A stretch of 64,000 nucleotides of DNA from Siphonodentalium dalli. Its lineage: Eukaryota; Mollusca; Scaphopoda; Gadilida; Siphonodentaliidae. The notes under the pieces are model-generated. The model ran no database searches. It was not told the DNA's origin and saw only the letters and a program-made list of their open reading frames with translations. Made by a program: the position numbers and the translations under genes. The stretch is taken from positions 150,406,875-150,470,874 of the forward strand of contig CP136062.1 of the NCBI GenBank assembly GCA_032622095.1, in the 5' to 3' direction. Shown here one piece after another: positions 38,382-51,763 of this stretch; position 1 is the first letter of the stretch; each line of letters begins with the position of its first letter.

Positions 38382-39224
38382 CAAGACCAGCAAATAGCAC
38401 TATTTTCATCTGTCAACTTGACAAATATTGTTACTGAAAATCATTTTTTAGCAAATCTGTTCAGTTAGAAGGAACGTTTTATGGTAGATACACCATTCTT
38501 CTATGGAAATTCCAATACAGGTTGTCTTTAGTCATATAAATTGGTGGGCATATGGAGTCTTGGAGCAGTGGGGGGGGGTGGTGGTTCATGTATATGGTTA
38601 TTGGTGATTTTTCAGATGATGGGTACTTCTTCGTGACATCATATGCTCCTTGAATCTTAGCTGAAAAGGCTGATATTGTGACATTACACAGTATACAACA
38701 AGATTTTTTTTTTTAGATATTCAGTCTTTCTTATTCACAAGTGTGAAATATAATAATTCAGGTTTCCTTGGTCATATTTCACTTGACAACATATTGTTCA
38801 TGTGATGTCATAACCTTGTAAAGCTTTTGCCTTAATGCAAAATAAGACTTGGAATTTTTTAACCCATAGTTTTGGGAGAGTATTAAAGATAGTTGTTGTA
38901 TGAAATATTATGTTTTATTTTGATATCTGAGGAAAATATGCATCTCATAATATATTTTATACAACATTTTAGCATTTCAGACCTTTTTCAAGCCATAGAT
39001 CATGGTTGAATATATCCATTTTGTCACTACGTCAAGCATAACGTCATTGGGTTCTGAAAGACCCAAAAGGGGTGAAATCATGGGGGTGCATGTAAATCCC
39101 CACCCAATCTTGCTGCCTGTGATTGCAATAACGCATGGGGTGTAATATATTATTTTAAGCGGTATAATGCAGAGAATATGGAGGTGTGGTCCCTATTAAA
39201 GATTAATAAAATTGCATTTCCCTT
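38382..39224 (+). repeat. B satellite monomer 23
   Basis: G-run 9, T allele (the rightmost T allele in the window). Shares GGAACGTTTTATGG with B22. Private AAGCTTTTGCC (38821) and TAGATCATGG (near 38997). Confidence 0.93.
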
Positions 39225-39875
39225 AAGGTGACACTCCACAGTTTCGAATGATCAGTAGGGGTAAATTTCTTAGAATAGAGTACCAGTGTTTTCTGTCACC
39301 GTGGGTGTGGTATGTTTATTGAGAGAAGGTTAGTTATGAATTTGTGGATTTTTAGAGGATGTCTTTGAGTTTTGAAAAATATTGTTTCAGGTGACCTTGA
39401 CCCCACCAGTATGAAGTAGTAGCGATTTCTGCGAAACAGTGGCTCCAGACACCAGCGTGACTTTTTAGCACCTAAAATTTGTCATCTGCATGAAAAATAT
39501 TTTTTTTAAACTTACAGTGGTGAGAAGTTTGAAATTTTTTGATATTATTGTGAGGAAACAGTGTTCTTCCAGACAACATAGGCGGCTATACCATAGATTT
39601 TCTGGTTTTTGTGTCCCACGGGCCTGAAAATCGCTTATTTTGGCCATTTTTGCATCAAAATTTCATTTTTCAGGCACACAATCCAGGGGCATAACTCTTG
39701 CTACCCCCATTAAAATGACAATTCTGTACCAAAATCTTTAAGCCTAGTATGTGCTCAACCCAGGTATATATACATTGTATATGTGTTGTGGGATAACATT
39801 TCAGTTATTTTTCATTGAATTGATGCCCCCCTTAGTTTTGCACCAATCCCTGCAGAAACTGTGGAGTGTCACCTT
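39225..39875 (+). mobile_element. A element copy 24
   Basis: No difference from the majority sequence noticed. TIRs intact. Confidence 0.9.
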
Positions 39876-40720
39876 CAAGACCAGCAAATAGCACTATTTT
39901 CATCTGTCAACTTGACAAATATTGTTACTGAAAATCATTTTTTAGCAAATCTGTTCAGTTAGAAGGAACATTTTATGGTAGATACACCATTCTTCTATGG
40001 AAATTCCAATACAGGTTGTCTTTAGTCATATAAATTGGTGGGCATATGGAGTCTTGGAGCAGTGGGGGGGGGGGGTGGTGGTTCATGTATATGGTTATTG
40101 GTGATTTTTCAGATGATGGGTACTTCTTCGTGACATCATATGCTCCTTGAATCTTAGCTGAAAAGGCTGATATTGTGACATTACACAGTATACAACAAGA
40201 TTTTTTTTTTTAGATATTCAGTCTTTCTTATTCACAAGTGTGAAATATAATAATTCAGGTTTCCTTGGTCATATTTCACTTGACAACATATTGTTCATGT
40301 GATGTCATAACCTTGTAAAGCTTTCCCTTAATGCAAAATAAGACTTGGAATTTTTTAACCCATAGTTTTGGGAGAGTATTAAAGATAGTTGTTGTATGAA
40401 ATATTATGTTTTATTTTGATATCTGAGGAAAATATGCATCTCATAATATATTTTATACAACATTTTAGCATTTCAGACCTTTTTCAAGCCATAGATGATG
40501 GTTGAATATATCCATTTTGTCACTACGTCAAGCATAACGTCATTGGGTTCTGAAAGACCCAAAAGGGGTGAAATCATGGGGGTGCATGTAAATCCCCACC
40601 CAATCTTGCTGCCTGTGATTGGAATAACGCATGGGGTGTAATATATCATTTTAAGCGGTATAATGCAGAGAATATGGAGGTGTGGTCCATATTAAAGATT
40701 AATAAAATTGCATTTCCCTT
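39876..40720 (+). repeat. B satellite monomer 24a
   Basis: G-run 12, C allele. GATTGGAATAACG is shared with B10b; GGTCCATATT is private. Unoccupied junction with the next B. Confidence 0.93.
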
Positions 40721-41567
40721 CAAGACCAGCAAATAGCACTATTTTCATCTGTCAACTTGACAAATATTGTTACTGAAAATCATTTTTTAGCAAATCTGTT
40801 CAGTTAGAAGGAACATTTTATGGTAGATACACCATTCTTCTATGGAAATTCCAATACAGGTTGTCTTTAGTCATATAAATTGGTGGGCATATGGAGTCTT
40901 GGAGCAGTGGGGGGGGGGGGGGTGGTGGTTCATGTATATGGTTATTGGTGATTTTTCAGATGATGGGTACTTCTTCGTGACATCATATGCTCCTTGAATC
41001 TTAGCTGAAAAGGCTGATATTGTGACATTACACAGTATACAACAAGATTTTTTTTTTTAGATATTCAGTCTTTCTTATTCACAAGTGTGAAATATAATAA
41101 TTCAGGTTTCCTTGGTCATATTTCACTTGACAACATATTGTTCATGTGATGTCATAACCTTGTAAAGCTTTCCCTTAATGCAAAATAAGACTTGGAATTT
41201 TTTAACCCATAGTTTTGGGAGAGTATTAAAGATAGTTGTTGTATGAAATATTATGTTTTATTTTGATATCTGAGGAAAATATGCATCTCATAATATATTT
41301 TATACAACATTTTAGCAATTCAGACCTTTTTCAAGCCATAGATGATGGTTGAATATATCCATTTTGTCACTACGTCAAGCATAACGTCATTGGGTTCTGA
41401 AAGACCCAAAAGGGGTGAAATCATGGGGGTGCATGTAAATCCCCACCCAATCTTGCTGCCTGTGATTGCATTAACGCATGGGGTGTAATATATCATTTTA
41501 AGCGGTATAATGCAGAGAATATGGAGGTGTGGTCCCTATTAAAGATTAATAAAATTGCATTTCCCTT
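40721..41567 (+). repeat. B satellite monomer 24b (extra B)
   Basis: G-run 14, the longest in the window; C allele. Private TTAGCAATTCAG (near 41312) and TTGCATTAACG (near 41466). Confidence 0.93.
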
Positions 41568-42218
41568 AAGGTGACACTCCACAGTTTCGAATGATCAGTA
41601 GGGGTAAATTTCTTAGAATAGAGTACCAGTGTTTTCTGTCACCGTGGGTGTGGTTTGTTTATTGAGAGAAGGTTAGTTATGAATTTGTGGATTTTTAGAG
41701 GATGTCTTTGAGTTTTGAAAAATATTGTTTCAGGTGACCTTGACCCCACCAGTATGAAGTAGTAGCGATTTCTGCGAAACAGTGGCTCCAGACACCAGCG
41801 TGACTTTTTAGCACCTAAAATTTGTCATCTGCATGAAAAATATTTTTTTTAAACTTACAGTGGTGAGAAGTTTGAAATTTTTTGATATTATTGTGAGGAA
41901 ACAGTGTTCTTCCAGACAACATAGGCGGCTATACCATAGATTTTCTGGTTTTTGTGTCCCACGGGCCTGAAAATCGCTTATTTTGGCCATTTTTGCATCA
42001 AAATTTCATTTTTCAGGCACACAATCCAGGGGCATAACTCTTGCTACCCCCATTAAAATGACAATTCTGTACCAAAATCTTTAAGCCTAGTATGTGCTCA
42101 ACCCAGGTATATATACATTGTATATGTGTTGTGGGATAACATTTCAGTTATTTTTCATTGAATTGATGCCCCCCTTAGTTTTGCACCAATCCCTGCAGAA
42201 ACTGTGGAGTGTCACCTT
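41568..42218 (+). mobile_element. A element copy 25
   Basis: Private GTGGTTTGTTT near 41650. TIRs intact. Confidence 0.9.
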
Positions 42219-43061
42219 CAAGACCAGCAAATAGCACTATTTTCATCTGTCAACTTGACAAATATTGTTACTGAAAATCATTTTTTAGCAAATCTGTTCA
42301 GTTAGAAGGAACATTTTATGGTAGATACACCATTCATCTATCGAAATTCCAATACAGGTTGTCTTTAGTCATATAAATTGGTGGGCATATGGAGTCTTGG
42401 AGCAGTGGGGGGTGGGTGGTGGTTCATGTATATGGTTATTGGTGATTTTTCAGATGATGGGTACTTCTTCGTGACATCATATGCTCCTTGAATCTTAGCT
42501 GAAAAGGCTGATATTGTGACATTACACAGTATACAACAAGATTATTTTTTTTAGATATTCAGTCTTTCTTATTCACAAGTGTGAAATATAATAATTCAGG
42601 TTTCCTTGGTCATATTTCACTTGACAACATATTGTTCATGTGATGTCATAACCTTGTAAAGCTTTCCCTTAATGCAAAATAAGACTTGGAATTTTTTAAC
42701 CCATAGTTTTGGGAGAGTATTAAAGATAGTTGTTGTATGAAATATTATGTTTTATTTTGATATCTGAGGAAAATATGCATCTCATAATATATTTTATACA
42801 ACATTTTAGCATTTCAGACCTTTTTCAAGCCATAGATGATGGTTGAATATATCCATTTTGTCACTACGTCAAGCATAACGTCATTGGGTTCTGAAAGACC
42901 CAAAAGGGGTGAAATCATGGGGGTGCATGTAAATCCCCACCCAATCTTGCTGCCTGTGATTGCAATAACGCATGGGGTGTAATATATCATTTTAAGCGGT
43001 ATAATGCAGAGAATATGGAGGTGTGGTCCCTATTAAAGATTAATAAAATTGCATTTCCCTT
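42219..43061 (+). repeat. B satellite monomer 25
   Basis: Only B with an interrupted G-run (six G, T, three G). T-tract interrupted by A. Private ATTCATCTATCGAAA near 42331. Confidence 0.93.
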
Positions 43062-43712
43062 AAGGTGACACTCCACAGTTTCGAATGATCAGTAGGGGTA
43101 AATTTCTTAGAATAGAGTACCAGTGTTTTCTGTCACCGTGGGTGTGGTATGTTTATTGAGAGAAGGTTAGTTATGAATTTGTGGATTTTTAGAGGATGTC
43201 TTTGAGTTTTGAAAAATATTGTTTCAGGTGACCTTGACCCCACCAGTATGAAGTAGTAGCGATTTCTGCGAAACAGTGGCTCCAGACACCAGCGTGACTT
43301 TTTAGCACCTAAAATTTGTCATCTGCATGAAAAATATTTTTTTTAAACTTACAGTGGTGAGAAGTTTGAAATTTTTTGATATTATTGTGAGGAAACAGTG
43401 TTCTTCCAGACAACATAGGCGGCTATACCATAGATTTTCTGGTTTTTGTGTCCCACGGGCCTGAAAATCGCTTATTTTGGCCATTTTTGCATCAAAATTT
43501 CATTTTTCAGGCACACAATCCAGGGGCATAACTCTTGCTACCCCCATTAAAATGACAATTCTGTACCAAAATCTTTAAGCCTAGTATGTGCTCAACCCAG
43601 GTATATATACATTGTATATGTGTTGTGGGATAACATTTCAGTTATTTTTCATTGAATTGATGCCCCCCTTAGTTTTGCACCAATCCCTGCAGAAACTGTG
43701 GAGTGTCACCTT
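43062..43712 (+). mobile_element. A element copy 26
   Basis: No difference from the majority sequence noticed. Followed by five B monomers. Confidence 0.9.
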
Positions 43713-44555
43713 CAAGACCAGCAAATAGCACTATTTTCATCTGTCAACTTGACAAATATTGTTACTGAAAATCATTTTTTAGCAAATCTGTTCAGTTAGA
43801 AGGAACATTTTATGGTAGATACACCATTCTTCTATGGAAATTCCAATACAGGTTGTCTTTAGTCATATAAATTGGTGGGCATATGGAGTCTTGGAGCAGT
43901 GGGGGGGGGGTGGTGGTTCATGTATATGGTTATTGGTGATTTTTCAGATGATGGGTACTTCTTCGTGACATCATATGCTCCTTGAATCTTAGCTGAAAAG
44001 GCTGATATTGTGACATTACACAGTATGCAACAAGATTTTTTTTTTTAGATATTCAGTCTTTCTTATTCACAAGTGTGAAATATAATAATTCAGGTTTCCT
44101 TGGTCATATTTCACTTGACAACATATTGTTCATGTGATGTCATAACCTTGTAAAGCTTTCCCTTAATGCAAAATAAGACTTGGAATTTTTTAACCCATAG
44201 TTTTGGGAGAGTATTAAAGATAGTTGTTGTATGAAATATTATGTTTTATTTTGATATCTGAGGAAAATATGCATCTCATAATATATTTTATACAACATTT
44301 TAGCATTTCAGACCTTTTTCAAGCCATAGATGATGGTTGAATATATCCATTTTGTCACTACGTCAAGCATAACGTCATTGGGTTCTGAAAGACCCAAAAG
44401 GGGTGAAATCATGGGGGTGCATGTAAATCCCCACCCAATCTTGCTGCCTGTGATTGCAATAACGCATGGGGTGTAATATATCATTTTAAGCGGTATAATG
44501 CAGAGAATATGGAGGTGTGGTCCCTATTAAAGATTAATAAAATTGCATTTCCCTT
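43713..44555 (+). repeat. B satellite monomer 26a
   Basis: G-run 10, C allele. Private CAGTATGCAACAAG near 44021. Unoccupied junction. Confidence 0.93.
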
Positions 44556-45397
44556 CAAGACCAGCAAATAGCACTATTTTCATCTGTCAACTTGACAAAT
44601 ATTGTTACTGAAAATCATTTTTTAGCAAATCTGTTCAGTTAGAAGGAACATTTTATGGTAGATACACCATTCTTCTATGGAAATTCCAATACAGGTTGTC
44701 TTTAGTCATATAAATTGGTGGGCATATGGAGTCTTGGAGCAGTGGGGGGGGGTGGTGGTTCATGTATATGGTTATTGGTGATTTTTCAGATGATGGGTAC
44801 TTCTTCGTGACATCATATGCTCCTTGAATCTTAGCTGAAAAGGCTGATATTGTGACATTACACAGTATACAACAAGATTATTTTTTTTAGATATTCAGTC
44901 TTTCTTATTCACAAGTGTGAAATATAATAATTCAGGTTTCCTTGGTCATATTTCACTTGACAACATATTGTTCATGTGATGTCATAACCTTGTAAAGCTT
45001 TCCCTTAATGCAAAATAAGACTTGGAATTTTTTAACCCATAGTTTTGGGAGAGTATTAAAGATAGTTGTTGTATGAAATATTATGTTTTATTTTGATATC
45101 TGAGGAAAATATGCATCTCATAATATATTTTATACAACATTTTAGCATTTCAGACCTTTTTCAAGCCATAGATGATGGTTGAATATATCCATTTTGTCAC
45201 TACGTCAAGCATAACGTCATTGGGTTCTGAAAGACCCAAAAGGGGTGAAATCATGGGGGTGCATGTAAATCCCCACCCAATCTTGCTGCCTGTGATTGCA
45301 ATAACGCATGGGGTGTAATATATCATTTTAAGCGGTATAATGCAGAGAATATGGAGGTGTGGTCCCTATTAAAGATTAATAAAATTGCATTTCCCTT
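44556..45397 (+). repeat. B satellite monomer 26b (extra B)
   Basis: G-run 9, C allele, T-tract interrupted by A. Unoccupied junction. Confidence 0.93.
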
Positions 45398-46239
45398 CAA
45401 GACCAGCAAATAGCACTATTTTCATCTGTCAACTTGACAAATATTGTTACTGAAAATCATTTTTTAGCAAATCTGTTCAGTTAGAAGGAACATTTTATGG
45501 TAGATACACCATTCTTCTATGGAAATTCCAATACAGGTTGTCTTTAGTCATATAAATTGGTGGGCATATGGAGTCTTGGAGCAGTGGGGGGGGGTGGTGG
45601 TTCATGTATATGGTTATTGGTGATTTTTCAGATGATGGGTACTTCTTCGTGACATCATATGCTCCTTGAATCTTAGCTGAAAAGGCTGATATTGTGACAT
45701 TACACAGTATACAACAAGATTTTTTTTTTTAGATATTCAGTCTTTCTTATTCACAAGTGTGAAATATAATAATTCAGGTTTCCTTGGTCATATTTCACTT
45801 GACAACATATTGTTCATGTGATGTCATAACCTTGTAAAGCTTTCCCTTAATGCAAAATAAGACTTGGAATTTTTTAACCCATAGTTTTGGGAGAGTATTA
45901 AAGATAGTTGTTGTATGAAATATTATGTTTTATTTTGATATCTGAGGAAAATATGCATCTCATAATATATTTTATACAACATTTTAGCATTTCAGACCTT
46001 TTTCAAGCCATAGAGGATGGTTGAATATATCCATTTTGTCACTACGTCAAGCATAACGTCATTGGGTTCTGAAAGACCCAAAAGGGGTGAAATCATGGGG
46101 GTGCATGTAAATCCCCACCCAATCTTGCTGCCTGTGATTGCAATAACGCATGGGGTGTAATATATCATTTTAAGCGGTATAATGCAGAGAATATGGAGGT
46201 GTGGTCCCTATTAAAGATTAATAAAATTGCATTTCCCTT
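45398..46239 (+). repeat. B satellite monomer 26c (extra B)
   Basis: G-run 9, C allele, uninterrupted T-tract. Private ATAGAGGATGG near 46011. Unoccupied junction. Confidence 0.93.
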
Positions 46240-47083
46240 CAAGACCAGCAAATAGCACTATTTTCATCTGTCAACTTGACAAATATTGTTACTGAAAATC
46301 ATTTTTTAGCAAATCTGTTCAGTTAGAAGGAACATTTTATGGTAGATACACCATTCTTCTATGGAAATTCCAATACAGGTTGTCTTTAGTCATATAAATT
46401 GGTGGGCATATGGAGTCTTGGAGCAGTGGGGGGGGGGGTGGTGGTTCATGTATATGGTTATTGGTGATTTTTCAGATGATGGGTACTTCTTCGTGACATC
46501 ATATGCTCCTTGAATCTTAGCTGAAAAGGCTGATATTGTGACATTACACAGTATACAACAAGATTATTTTTTTTAGATATTCAGTCTTTCTTATTCACAA
46601 GTGTGAAATATAATAATTCAGGTTTCCTTGGTCATATTTCACTTGACAACATATTGTTCATGTGATGTCATAACCTTGTAAAGCTTTCCCTTAATGCAAA
46701 ATAAGACTTGGAATTTTTTAACCCATAGTTTTGGGAGAGTATTAAAGATAGTTGTTGTATGAAATATTATGTTTTATTTTGATATCTGAGGAAAATATGC
46801 ATCTCATAATATATTTTATACAACATTTTAGCATTTCAGACCTTTTTCAAGCCATAGATGATGGTTGAATATATCCATTTTGTCACTACGTCAAGCATAA
46901 CGTCATTGGGTTCTGAAAGACCCAAAAGGGGTGAAATCATGGGGGTGCATGTAAATCCCCACCCAATCTTGCTGCCTGTGATTGCAATAACGCATGGGGT
47001 GTAATATATCATTTTAAGCGGTATAATGCAGAGAATATGGAGGTGTGGTCCCTATTAAAGATTAATAAAATTGCATTTCCCTT
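46240..47083 (+). repeat. B satellite monomer 26d (extra B)
   Basis: G-run 11, C allele, T-tract interrupted by A. Unoccupied junction. Confidence 0.93.
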
Positions 47084-47929
47084 CAAGACCAGCAAATAGC
47101 ACTATTTTCATCTGTCAACTTGACAAATATTGTTACTGAAAATCATTTTTTAGCAAATCTGTTCAGTTAGAAGGAACATTTTATGGTAGATACACCATTC
47201 TTCTATGGAAATTCCAATACAGGTTGTCTTTAGTCATATAAATTGGTGGGCATATGGAGTCTTGGAGCAGTGGGGGGGGGTGGTGGTTCATGTATATGGT
47301 TATTGGTGATTTTTCAGATGATGGGTACTTCTTCGTGACATCATATGCTCCTTGAATCTTAGCTGAAAAGGCTGATATTGTGACATTACACAGTATACAA
47401 CAAGATTATTTTTTTTAGATATTCAGTCTTTCTTATTCACAAGTGTGAAATATAATAATTCAGGTTTCCTTGGTCATATTTCACTTGACAACATATTGTT
47501 CATGTGATGTCATAACCTTGTAAAGCTTTCCCTTAATGCAAAATAAGACTTGGAATTTTTTAACCCATAGTTTTGGGAGAGTATTAAAGATAGTTGTTGT
47601 ATGAAATATTATGTTTTATTTTGATATCTGAGGAAAATATGCATCTCATAATATATTTTATACAACATTTTAGCATTTCAGACCTTTTTCAAGCCATAGA
47701 TGATGGTTGAATATATCCATTTTGTCACTACGTCAAGCATAACGTCATTGGGTTCTGAAAGACCCAAAAGGGGTGAAATCATGGGGGTGCATGTAAATCC
47801 CCACCCAATCTTGCTGCCTGTGATTGCAATAACGCATGGGGTGTAATATATCATTTTAAGCGGTATAATGCAGAGAATATGGAGGTGTGGTCCCTATTAA
47901 AGATTAATAAAATTGCATTTCCCTTAATT
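47084..47929 (+). repeat. B satellite monomer 26e (extra B)
   Basis: G-run 9, C allele, T-tract interrupted by A. Right end carries the extra TTAA. Confidence 0.93.
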
Positions 47930-48580
47930 AAGGTGACACTCCACAGTTTCGAATGATCAGTAGGGGTAAATTTCTTAGAATAGAGTACCAGTGTTTTCTG
48001 TCACCGTGGGTGTGGTATGTTTATTGAGAGAAGGTTAGTTATGAATTTGTGGATTTTTAGAGGATGTCTTTGAGTTTTGAAAAATATTGTTTCAGGTGAC
48101 CTTGACCCCACCAGTATGAAGTAGTAGCGATTTCTGCGAAACAGTGGCTCCAGACACCAGCGTGACTTTTTAGCACCTAAAATTTGTCATCTGCATGAAA
48201 AATATTTTTTTTAAACTTACAGTGGTGAGAAGTTTGAAATTTTTTGATATTATTGTGAGGAAACAGTGTTCTTCCAGACAACATAGGCGGCTATACCATA
48301 GATTTTCTGGTTTTTGTGTCCTACGGGCCTGAAAATCGCTTATTTTGGCCATTTTTGCATCAAAATTTCATTTTTCAGGCACACAATCCAGGGGCATAAC
48401 TCTTGCTACCCCCATTAGAATGACAATTCTGTACCAAAATCTTTAAGCCTAGTATGTGCTCAACCCAGGTATATATACATTGTATATGTGTTGTTGGATA
48501 ACATTTCAGTTATTTTTCATTGAATTGATGCCCCCCTTAGTGTTGCACCAATCCCTGCAGAAACTGTGGAGTGTCACCTT
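47930..48580 (+). mobile_element. A element copy 27 (TTAATTAA left junction)
   Basis: TTAATTAA at 47924-47931. Among the most diverged array copies: GTCCTACGGG (near 48319), CATTAGAATG (48413), TTGTTGGATA (48492) and TTAGTGTTGC (48538). TIRs intact. Confidence 0.9.
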
Positions 48581-49423
48581 CAAGACCAGCAAATAGCACT
48601 ATTTTCATCTGTCAACTTGACAAATATTGTTACTGAAAATCATTTTTTAGCAAATCTGTTCAGTTAGAAGGAACATTTTATGGTAGATACACCATTCTTC
48701 TATGGAAATTCCAATACAAGTTGTCTTTAGTCATATAAATTGGTGGGCATATGGAGTCTTGGAGCAGTGGGGGGGGGTGGTGGTTCATGTATATGGTTAT
48801 TGGTGATTTTTCAGATGATGGGTACTTCTTCGTGACATCATATGCTCCTTGAATCTCAGCTGAAAAGGCTGATATTGTGACATTACACAGTATACAACAA
48901 GATTTTTTTTTTTAGATATTCAGTCTTTCTTATTCACAAGTGTGAAATATAATAATTCAGGTTTCCTTGGTCATATTTCACTTGACAACATATTGTTCAT
49001 GTGATGTCATAACCTTGTAAAGCTTTCCCTTAATGCAAAATAAGACTTGGAATTTTTTAACCCATAGTTTTGGGAGAGTATTAAAGATAGTTGTTGTATG
49101 AAATATTATGTTTTATTTTGATATCTGAGGAAAATATGCATCTCATAATATATTTTATACAACATTTTAGCATTTCAGACCTTTTTCAAGCCATAGATGA
49201 TGGTTGAATATATCCATTTTGTCACTACGTCAAGCATAACGTCATTGGGTTCTGAAAGACCCAAAAGGGGTGAAATCATGGGGGTGCATGTAAATCCCCA
49301 CCCAATCTTGCTGCCTGTGATTGCAATAACGCATGGGGTGTAATATATCATTTTAAGCGGTATAATGCAGATAATATGGAGGTGTGGTCCCTATTAAAGA
49401 TTAATAAAATTGCATTTCCCCTT
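48581..49423 (+). repeat. B satellite monomer 27
   Basis: G-run 9, C allele. Private ATACAAGTTGTC (near 48714), ATCTCAGCTG (48854) and GCAGATAATATGG (49367). One extra C at the right end (TTTCCCCTTAAGG). Confidence 0.93.
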
Positions 49424-50074
49424 AAGGTGACACTCCACAGTTTCGAATGATCAGTAGGGGTAAATTTCTTAGAATAGAGTACCAGTGTTTTCTGTCACCG
49501 TGGGTGTGGTATGTTTATTGAGAGAAGGTTAGTTATGAATTTGTGGATTTTTAGAGGATGTCTTTGAGTTTTGAAAAATATTGTTTCAGGTGACCTTGAC
49601 CCCACCAGTATGAAGTAGTAGCGATTTCTGCGAAACAGTGGCTCCAGACACCAGCGTGACTTTTTAGCACCTAAAATTTGTCATCTGCATGAAAAATATT
49701 TTTTTTAAACTTACAGTGGTGAGAAGTTTGAAATTTTTTGATATTATTGTGAGGAAACAGTGTTCTTCCAGACAACATAGGCGGCTATACCATAGATTTT
49801 CTGGTTTTTGTGTCCCACGGGCCTGAAAATCGCTTATTTTGGCCATTTTTGCATCAAAATTTCATTTTTCAGGCACACAATCCAGGGGCATAACTCTTGC
49901 TACCCCCATTAAAATGACAATTCTGTACCAAAATCTTTAAGCCTAGTATGTGCTCAACCCAGGTATATATACATTGTATATGTGTTGTGGGATAACATTT
50001 CAGTTATTTTTCATTGAATTGATGCCCCCCTTAGTTTTGCACCAATCTCTGCAGAAACTGTGGAGTGTCACCTT
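49424..50074 (+). mobile_element. A element copy 28
   Basis: CCAATCTCTGCAG near 50042 is shared only with A29. TIRs intact. Confidence 0.9.
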
Positions 50075-50916
50075 CAAGACCAGCAAATAGCACTATTTTC
50101 ATCTGTCAACTTGACAAATATTGTTACTGAAAATCATTTTTTAGCAAATCTGTTCAGTTAGAAGGAACATTTTATGGTAGATACACCATTCTTCTATGGA
50201 AATTCCAATACAGGTTGTCTTTAGTCATATAAATTGGTGGGCATATGGAGTCTTGGAGCAGTGGGGGGGGGTGGTGGTTCATGTATATGGTTATTGGTGA
50301 TTTTTCAGATGATGGGTACTTCTTCGTGACATCATATGCTCCTTGAATCTTAGCTGAAAAGGCTGATATTGTGACATTACACAGTATACAACAAGATTAT
50401 TTTTTTTAGATATTCAGTCTTTCTTATTCACAAGTGTGAAATATAATAATTCAGGTTTCCTTGGTCATATTTCACTTGACAACATATTGTTCATGTGATG
50501 TCATAACCTTGTAAAGCTTTCCCTTAATGCAAAATAAGACTTGGAATTTTTTAACCCATAGTTTTGGGAGAGTATTAAAGATAGTTGTTGTATGAAATAT
50601 TATGTTTTATTTTGATATCTGAGGAAAATATGCATCTCATAATATATTTTATACAACATTTTAGCATTTCAGACCTTTTTCAAGCCATAGATGATGGTTG
50701 AATATATCCATTTTGTCACTACGTCAAGCATAACGTCATTGGGTTCTGAAAGACCCAAAAGGGGTGAAATCATGGGGGTGCATGTAAATCCCCACCCAAT
50801 CTTGCTGCCTGTGATTGCAATAACGCATGGGGTGTAATATATCATTTTAAGCGGTATAATGCAGAGAATATGGAGGTGTGGTCCCTATTAAAGATTAATA
50901 AAATTGCATTTCCCTT
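50075..50916 (+). repeat. B satellite monomer 28a
   Basis: G-run 9, C allele, T-tract interrupted by A. Unoccupied junction with the next B. Confidence 0.93.
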
Positions 50917-51763
50917 CAAGACCAGCAAATAGCACTATTTTCATCTGTCAACTTGACAAATATTGTTACTGAAAATCATTTTTTAGCAAATCTGTTCAGT
51001 TAGAATGAACATTTTATGGTAGATACACCATTCTTCTATGGAAATTCCAATACAGGTTGTCTTTAGTCATATAAATTGGTGGGCATATGGAGTCTTGGAG
51101 CAGTGGGGGGGGGGTGGTGGTTCATGTATATGGTTATTGGTGATTTTTCAGATGATGGGTACTTCTTCGTGACATCATATGCTCCTTGAATCTTAGCTGA
51201 AAAGGCTGATATTGTGACATTACACAGTATACAACAAGATTTTTTTTTTTAGATATTCAGTCTTTCTTATTCACAAGTGTGAAATATAATAATTCAGGTT
51301 TCCTTGGTCATATTTCACTTGACAACATATTGTTCATGTGATGTCATAACCTTGTAAAGCTTTCCCTTAATGCAAAATAAGACTTGGAATTTTTTAACCC
51401 ATAGTTTTGGGAGAGTATTAAAGATAGTTGTTGTATGAAATATTATGTTTTATTTTGATATCTGAGGAAAATATGCATCTCATAATATATTTTATACAAC
51501 ATTTTAGCATTTCAGACCTTTTTCAAGCCATAGATGATGGTTGAATATATCCATTTTGTCACTACGTCAAGCATAACGTCATTGGGTTCTGAAAGACCCA
51601 AAAGGGGTGAAATCATGGGGGTGCATGTAAATCCCCACCCAATCTTGCTGCCTGTGATTGCAATAACGCATGGGGTGTAATATATCATTTTAAGCGGTAT
51701 AATGCAGAGAATATGGAGGTGTGGTCCCTATTAAAGATTAATAAAATTGCATTTCCCTTAATT
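50917..51763 (+). repeat. B satellite monomer 28b (extra B)
   Basis: G-run 10, C allele. TTAGAATGAACATT near 51000. Right end carries the extra TTAA. Confidence 0.93.
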
